Shown piece by piece: positions 60,589-64,000 of a stretch of DNA of 64,000 bases. Both the position numbers and the translations under genes were made by a program. The stretch covers positions 496,001-560,000 of the forward strand of contig NZ_JQNA01000001.1 of NCBI RefSeq assembly GCF_000745015.1, given 5' to 3'. The notes under the pieces were generated by a model. It worked only from the letters and a program-made list of their open reading frames with translations, had not been told where the DNA came from and ran no database searches. The stretch comes from Burkholderia sp. 9120 (GTDB lineage: Bacteria > Pseudomonadota > Gammaproteobacteria > Burkholderiales > Burkholderiaceae). Positions within the stretch are counted from its first letter, which is position 1. Each line of letters opens with the position of its first letter.

Positions 60589-62475
60589 TCAAATCTCGAT
60601 CTTCGTCCCCAACTCCACCACCCGGTTGGCCGGAATGCTGAAGAAGTCCGTCGGCTTCGCGGCGTTCTGATGCATCCACGCGAAGACCCGTTCGCGCCAC
60701 ACCGACATGCCCGGCAATTGCGTCGGCACCACCGTCTCGCGCGCGAGGAAAAACGACGTGTCCATCAACTCGAACGTCATGTCATTCGTGCGGCCGACCT
60801 CTTGCAGCACCGCCTTCACGTCCGGCGTTTCATTGAACCCGTAGACCGCCTTGACGAGATACAGACCACCGTCGATATCCTTCACCGTCACACGTTCCGA
60901 TTCATTCACGTACGGAATGTCGCGCGTCACGAAGGTCAGGAAGATGGTGCGTTCATGCAGCACCTTGTTGTGCTTCAGATTGTGCAGCAAGCTCACCGGC
61001 ACCAGCGAATCGCTGCCGGTCAGATAGATCGCCGTACCCGACACGCGATGCGGCGGATGCGCGAGCAGCCCCTGCAGGAACGGCATCAGCGGAATACCGT
61101 CGGCGGCCGTGCGTTCCTTGACGATCATCCTGCCCTTGAACCAGGTCATCAGCAGGAAGAACAGCAGCGCGCCGATGCCGAGCGGCAACCAGCCGCCCTC
61201 CGCGACCTTCAGCAGATTGGCGCCGAAAAAGCCCAGATCGACCGCCATGAACACGCCGATGATCAGCGCCACCAGCAGCTTGTTCCAGTTCCACACCTTC
61301 ACCATCACGACGCAGGCGAGGATCGTGGTGATCACCATCGTGGCCGTCACCGCAATACCGTACGCAGCGGCGAGATTGTCCGAACTCTTGAAGGCGATCA
61401 CGATGCACAGAATGATGAACAGCAGCATCCAGTTCACCACCGGCACATAGATCTGGCCGATCGCCAGGTCTGACGTGTGCAGGATCTTCATGCGCGGTAC
61501 ATAGCCGAGCTGGATCGCCTGGCTCGTCAGCGAATACGCGCCCGAAATCACGGCCTGCGAAGCGATCACGGTCGCCACCGTCGACAGCACGACGAGCGGC
61601 AACAGCGCCCAGTCCGGCGCGAGCAGGAAGAAGGGATTTTCAATCGCTTTCGGGTCGTGCATCAGCAGCGCGCCCTGGCCGAAGTAGTTCAGCACCAGCG
61701 ACGGCATCACCAGCACGTACCACGCCATCCGGATCGGCTTCGCACCGAAGTGGCCCATGTCGGCGTACAGCGCCTCGGCACCGGTCAGCACCAGTACGAC
61801 CGAGCCGAGCACCACATAGGCCTGCAGCACGTGCGCGGCCATGAAGGTGTACGCGTAGTACGGGTTGAGCGCGCGAATCACGTTCGGCGCCTGAACGATG
61901 TGCCACAGGCCGAGTGCGGCGATCACCACGAACCACAGCACCATGATCGGCCCGAACAGGCGACCGACGGTGGCCGTGCCGTGCCGCTGAATCCAGAACA
62001 GCAGCACGAGAATCACCATGGTGAGCGGCAGCACCAGATGCGACAGATTGGGCGCGGCGATCTCCAGACCTTCGACGGCCGAGATCACCGAGATGGCCGG
62101 TGTGATCACCGCATCGCCATAAAACATGCAGGCGCCGAAGATGCCGAGCATCATCAGCACGCCGGCCATTTTCGACTTCTGGTCGATGGAGCGTAGCGCC
62201 AGCGCCATCAGCGCGAGCACGCCGCCTTCGCCGTTATTGTCCGCGCGCATCACGAACAACACGTACTTGATGCCGACCACGATCACGATCGCCCAGAACA
62301 GCAGCGAGATCACACCGAGGATGGATTGGTCGGTTAGCGGAATGCCATGCGAGGGGCTGAAAGCCTCTTTCAGCGAGTACAACGGGCTCGTGCCGATATC
62401 ACCGAACACCACCCCGATCGCGGCAATGGCGAGGGACGGCAGAGGCTGTTTGTGCACGTGATTGTTATCTGTCAT
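60589..62475 (-). CDS. kup: Kup-family low-affinity potassium transporter
   Basis: A 628-residue K+ transporter with 12 predicted membrane helices and a cytoplasmic C-terminal domain. The conserved start is [18 protein letters not shown], with [16 protein letters not shown] and [24 protein letters not shown] motifs. The ATG at 62475 (MTDNNHVH) is preferred over far-upstream in-frame starts. It lies next to a purine phosphoribosyltransferase and purA, an order seen in Burkholderia. Confidence 0.95.
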   Translation of the reverse strand: MTDNNHVHKQPLPSLAIAAIGVVFGDIGTSPLYSLKEAFSPSHGIPLTDQSILGVISLLFWAIVIVVGIKYVLFVMRADNNGEGGVLALMALALRSIDQKSKMAGVLMMLGIFGACMFYGDAVITPAISVISAVEGLEIAAPNLSHLVLPLTMVILVLLFWIQRHGTATVGRLFGPIMVLWFVVIAALGLWHIVQAPNVIRALNPYYAYTFMAAHVLQAYVVLGSVVLVLTGAEALYADMGHFGAKPIRMAWYVLVMPSLVLNYFGQGALLMHDPKAIENPFFLLAPDWALLPLVVLSTVATVIASQAVISGAYSLTSQAIQLGYVPRMKILHTSDLAIGQIYVPVVNWMLLFIILCIVIAFKSSDNLAAAYGIAVTATMVITTILACVVMVKVWNWNKLLVALIIGVFMAVDLGFFGANLLKVAEGGWLPLGIGALLFFLLMTWFKGRMIVKERTAADGIPLMPFLQGLLAHPPHRVSGTAIYLTGSDSLVPVSLLHNLKHNKVLHERTIFLTFVTRDIPYVNESERVTVKDIDGGLYLVKAVYGFNETPDVKAVLQEVGRTNDMTFELMDTSFFLARETVVPTQLPGMSVWRERVFAWMHQNAAKPTDFFSIPANRVVELGTKIEI

Positions 62476-62805
62476 AAACGCGAGGAAATCCGTTCCCTGA
62501 GCGGAAAAAACGACCGCCATTCTAAACTGCCGGCATGGCGCCGCCCGGCTTGTTGTGGATACACCACGTGGCTGGTCCGCGCAGTGTAGCACTGCGGTAT
62601 GGGCGCGTCTGCCGTGCAAGGTGTTTCGTTTGAAGCGCGAGTTCGCGCTTTGCCGGACGTGGTGTCGACGGTGCGTTCGGGACGCGCAAATAAAAAAACG
62701 GAGTCCGTTGGGACTCCGTTTTGCGTTACTACACGGGATAAAACCGGGCCAAAGCCAGCACAACGCGCTGGCTCCGAAGCGACAGTTCGGGCGCCGAAGC
62801 GGGCA
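62476..62805. other. Intergenic region between kup and phosphoribosyltransferase
   Basis: 330 bp without a gene. It contains the kup promoter region (unresolved) and a terminator at 62692-62722 that ends the upstream purA-phosphoribosyltransferase transcript. The open frames here are shadows. Confidence 0.5.
62692..62722. terminator. Intrinsic terminator downstream of purA operon
   Basis: AACGGAGTCC (62697-62706) pairs with GGACTCCGTT (62711-62720) around GTTG. On the minus strand it is followed by seven T residues, ending the purine operon; the plus side has only a short run. Confidence 0.85.
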
Positions 62806-63396
62806 TCACTGCCCCGACGACTCCTGCGCTTGCGCCATGCCGCGCTTGATCCACGCGCCGAGGTTATGCGGACGCACCGTGTCCCATTCCTCGAACGGCT
62901 GATGAATCCACGGATTGGTAGGCAGATACTGCACGCTGTAGTCGGGCTTCACCTTCGAGCAGCCCTTGTACCAGAGCACCGCCGAACGCACCGCGGTGAT
63001 CGCCGGATAGCGTTCCTTCAGATGCTGCTGAACCCGCGCCAGCGTCACGCCCGAATCGACCAGGTCGTCAACCAGCAGCACGTTGCCGTGCAACTCGCCG
63101 CGCGTCATGGTGATGTATTGCGCGATGTCGAGATCGCCCTGCTCCGTGCCGGCCGCTTCTCGATACGAACTCGTGGCGAGAATTGCCAGCGGCAGATCGT
63201 AAATGCGCGAGAGTTGGTCGCCCACGCGCAAACCGCCGCGCGCGAGGCACAGGATCTTGTCGAACTTCCATCCCGACTCATGCACCTGCAGCGCCAGCAG
63301 TTCGATCAGCCGGTGATATTCGTCCCAGCCGACCCACAGGTTCTTGTCGTCGTTGCGCGGGTCTTTCATCGCAATCATGGGTACACCTTGAACCAT
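62806..63396 (-). CDS. Purine phosphoribosyltransferase
   Basis: A 196-residue type I phosphoribosyltransferase with the PRPP-binding loop VLLVDDLVDSGVTL. The family converts purine bases and PRPP to nucleotides (hypoxanthine/guanine or xanthine/guanine type; exact base not visible). It follows purA on the same strand across a 3-bp gap, fitting joint purine-salvage expression. ATG at 63396 or one of two ATGs just downstream may be used. Confidence 0.88.
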   Translation of the reverse strand: MVQGVPMIAMKDPRNDDKNLWVGWDEYHRLIELLALQVHESGWKFDKILCLARGGLRVGDQLSRIYDLPLAILATSSYREAAGTEQGDLDIAQYITMTRGELHGNVLLVDDLVDSGVTLARVQQHLKERYPAITAVRSAVLWYKGCSKVKPDYSVQYLPTNPWIHQPFEEWDTVRPHNLGAWIKRGMAQAQESSGQ

Positions 63397-63399
63397 CGC

Positions 63400-64000
63400 T
63401 TAAACCTTGAACGGATGACGCAACAGAATGGTCTCGTCGCGATCCGGACCGGTCGACACCATGTCGATCGGAATACCCGCGACTTCCTGCACACGCGACA
63501 GATATGCGCGCGCATTCGCCGGCAGCTTGTCCCATTCCTTGATGCCAACCGTGCTTTCCCTCCAGCCCGCGAAGGTTTCGTACACCGGCTCGCAACGCGC
63601 GACTTCCGACGCTCCGCGCGGCAGCAGGTCGACCGACTGACCGTCGACCGTGTAGCCGACGCACAGCTTCACTTCGGCGAGACCGTCGAGCACGTCGAGC
63701 TTGGTCATGCACAGACCCGACACACCGTTGATCTGGATCGAGCGGCGCAGCGCGGCGGCGTCGAGCCAGCCGGTGCGGCGCGGACGGCCGGTGACCGAGC
63801 CGAATTCCTTGCCGACCGTGGCCAGTTCGAGGCCGATCGCTTCCTGACGGGCGGCGTTGTCCGCGTCGTACAGTTCGCTCGGGAACGGGCCCGAACCGAC
63901 GCGCGTGCAATACGCCTTGGTGATCCCGAGAATGTAGTTCAGCTTTTGCGGACCGACGCCGGCGCCCGCGGTGGCGGCGCCCGCCACGCAGTTGCTCGAC
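63400..64000 (-). CDS. purA: Adenylosuccinate synthetase, partial
   Basis: The C-terminal 200 or so residues of PurA ([61 protein letters not shown]). The enzyme joins aspartate to IMP using GTP, the first step from IMP to AMP. The N-terminus with the GTP-binding region is outside the window to the right. It is immediately upstream of the phosphoribosyltransferase gene. Confidence 0.95.
   Translation of the reverse strand, partial: SSNCVAGAATAGAGVGPQKLNYILGITKAYCTRVGSGPFPSELYDADNAARQEAIGLELATVGKEFGSVTGRPRRTGWLDAAALRRSIQINGVSGLCMTKLDVLDGLAEVKLCVGYTVDGQSVDLLPRGASEVARCEPVYETFAGWRESTVGIKEWDKLPANARAYLSRVQEVAGIPIDMVSTGPDRDETILLRHPFKV

Noticed and set aside
58103..60700. 865-codon minus-strand open frame over tex
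   Set aside because: Antisense to tex, very rich in Arg and His, no domain.
1..64000. CRISPR array or classical defence island
   Set aside because: No regularly spaced direct repeats and no restriction endonuclease, Cas, toxin-antitoxin or retron genes recognised.

Overview
The window is high-GC DNA from a Burkholderiaceae bacterium, most likely Paraburkholderia or Burkholderia. The right third (about 47.6-64 kb) carries core betaproteobacterial genes in an order familiar from that group: mutS, a metallophosphoesterase, a SlyD-like isomerase, a cupin ribosomal oxygenase, a dinG-type helicase, tex, kup, a purine phosphoribosyltransferase and purA, which runs off the right edge.

The left part (1 to about 13.4 kb) is accessory DNA. 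It holds a histidine kinase with its single-domain response regulator, an IS91-family element with an extra tyrosine recombinase gene, an orphan ECF-type sigma factor, a 1345-residue CheB/CheR/PAS/kinase/receiver hybrid that diverges from a Crp/Fnr-type regulator, an acyl-CoA desaturase with a tiny membrane protein upstream, and a decayed zinc alcohol dehydrogenase. Nearly all of these are signalling, membrane-stress or mobility functions.

The centre (about 13.5-47.5 kb) is one apparently complete prophage of about 34 kb. It is a chimera: the head module is lambda-like (GpA-type terminase, lambda portal, ClpP-like protease, decoration protein D, capsid E, head-tail joiner W) and the contractile tail module is P2-like (V, W, J, I, fibre, FI, FII, E/E', T, U, X, D). 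Late genes run on the minus strand from the terminase to a lysis cassette and a terminal dam gene. Early genes (Cro-like, CII-like, DnaB, a DNA-binding replication protein with internal iterons, a Q-like protein) also run on the minus strand. They diverge from a plus-strand lysogeny operon (CI-like repressor, five small or unknown genes including a ParB-like protein, and an AlpA-like protein) that converges on a P4-type integrase. The integrase end lies about 175 bp upstream of mutS.

The most notable signals are non-coding. The palindrome AAAGTNACTTT occurs four times, all inside the prophage. Iteron-like repeats inside the replication gene are read in different frames, which points to selection on the DNA rather than the protein. 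A branched RNA element precedes the phage dam gene and resembles phage C4 antisense RNA. Several intrinsic terminators interrupt the late operon, as expected for Q-type antitermination. A repressor-operator-like site is shared by two early promoters. I saw no CRISPR array, tRNA, rRNA or recognisable defence island, and none of the coding genes demonstrably forms a wholly new system. The best candidates for undescribed biology are the scattered palindromes with the ParB-like protein, and the block of unknown genes downstream of the repressor.
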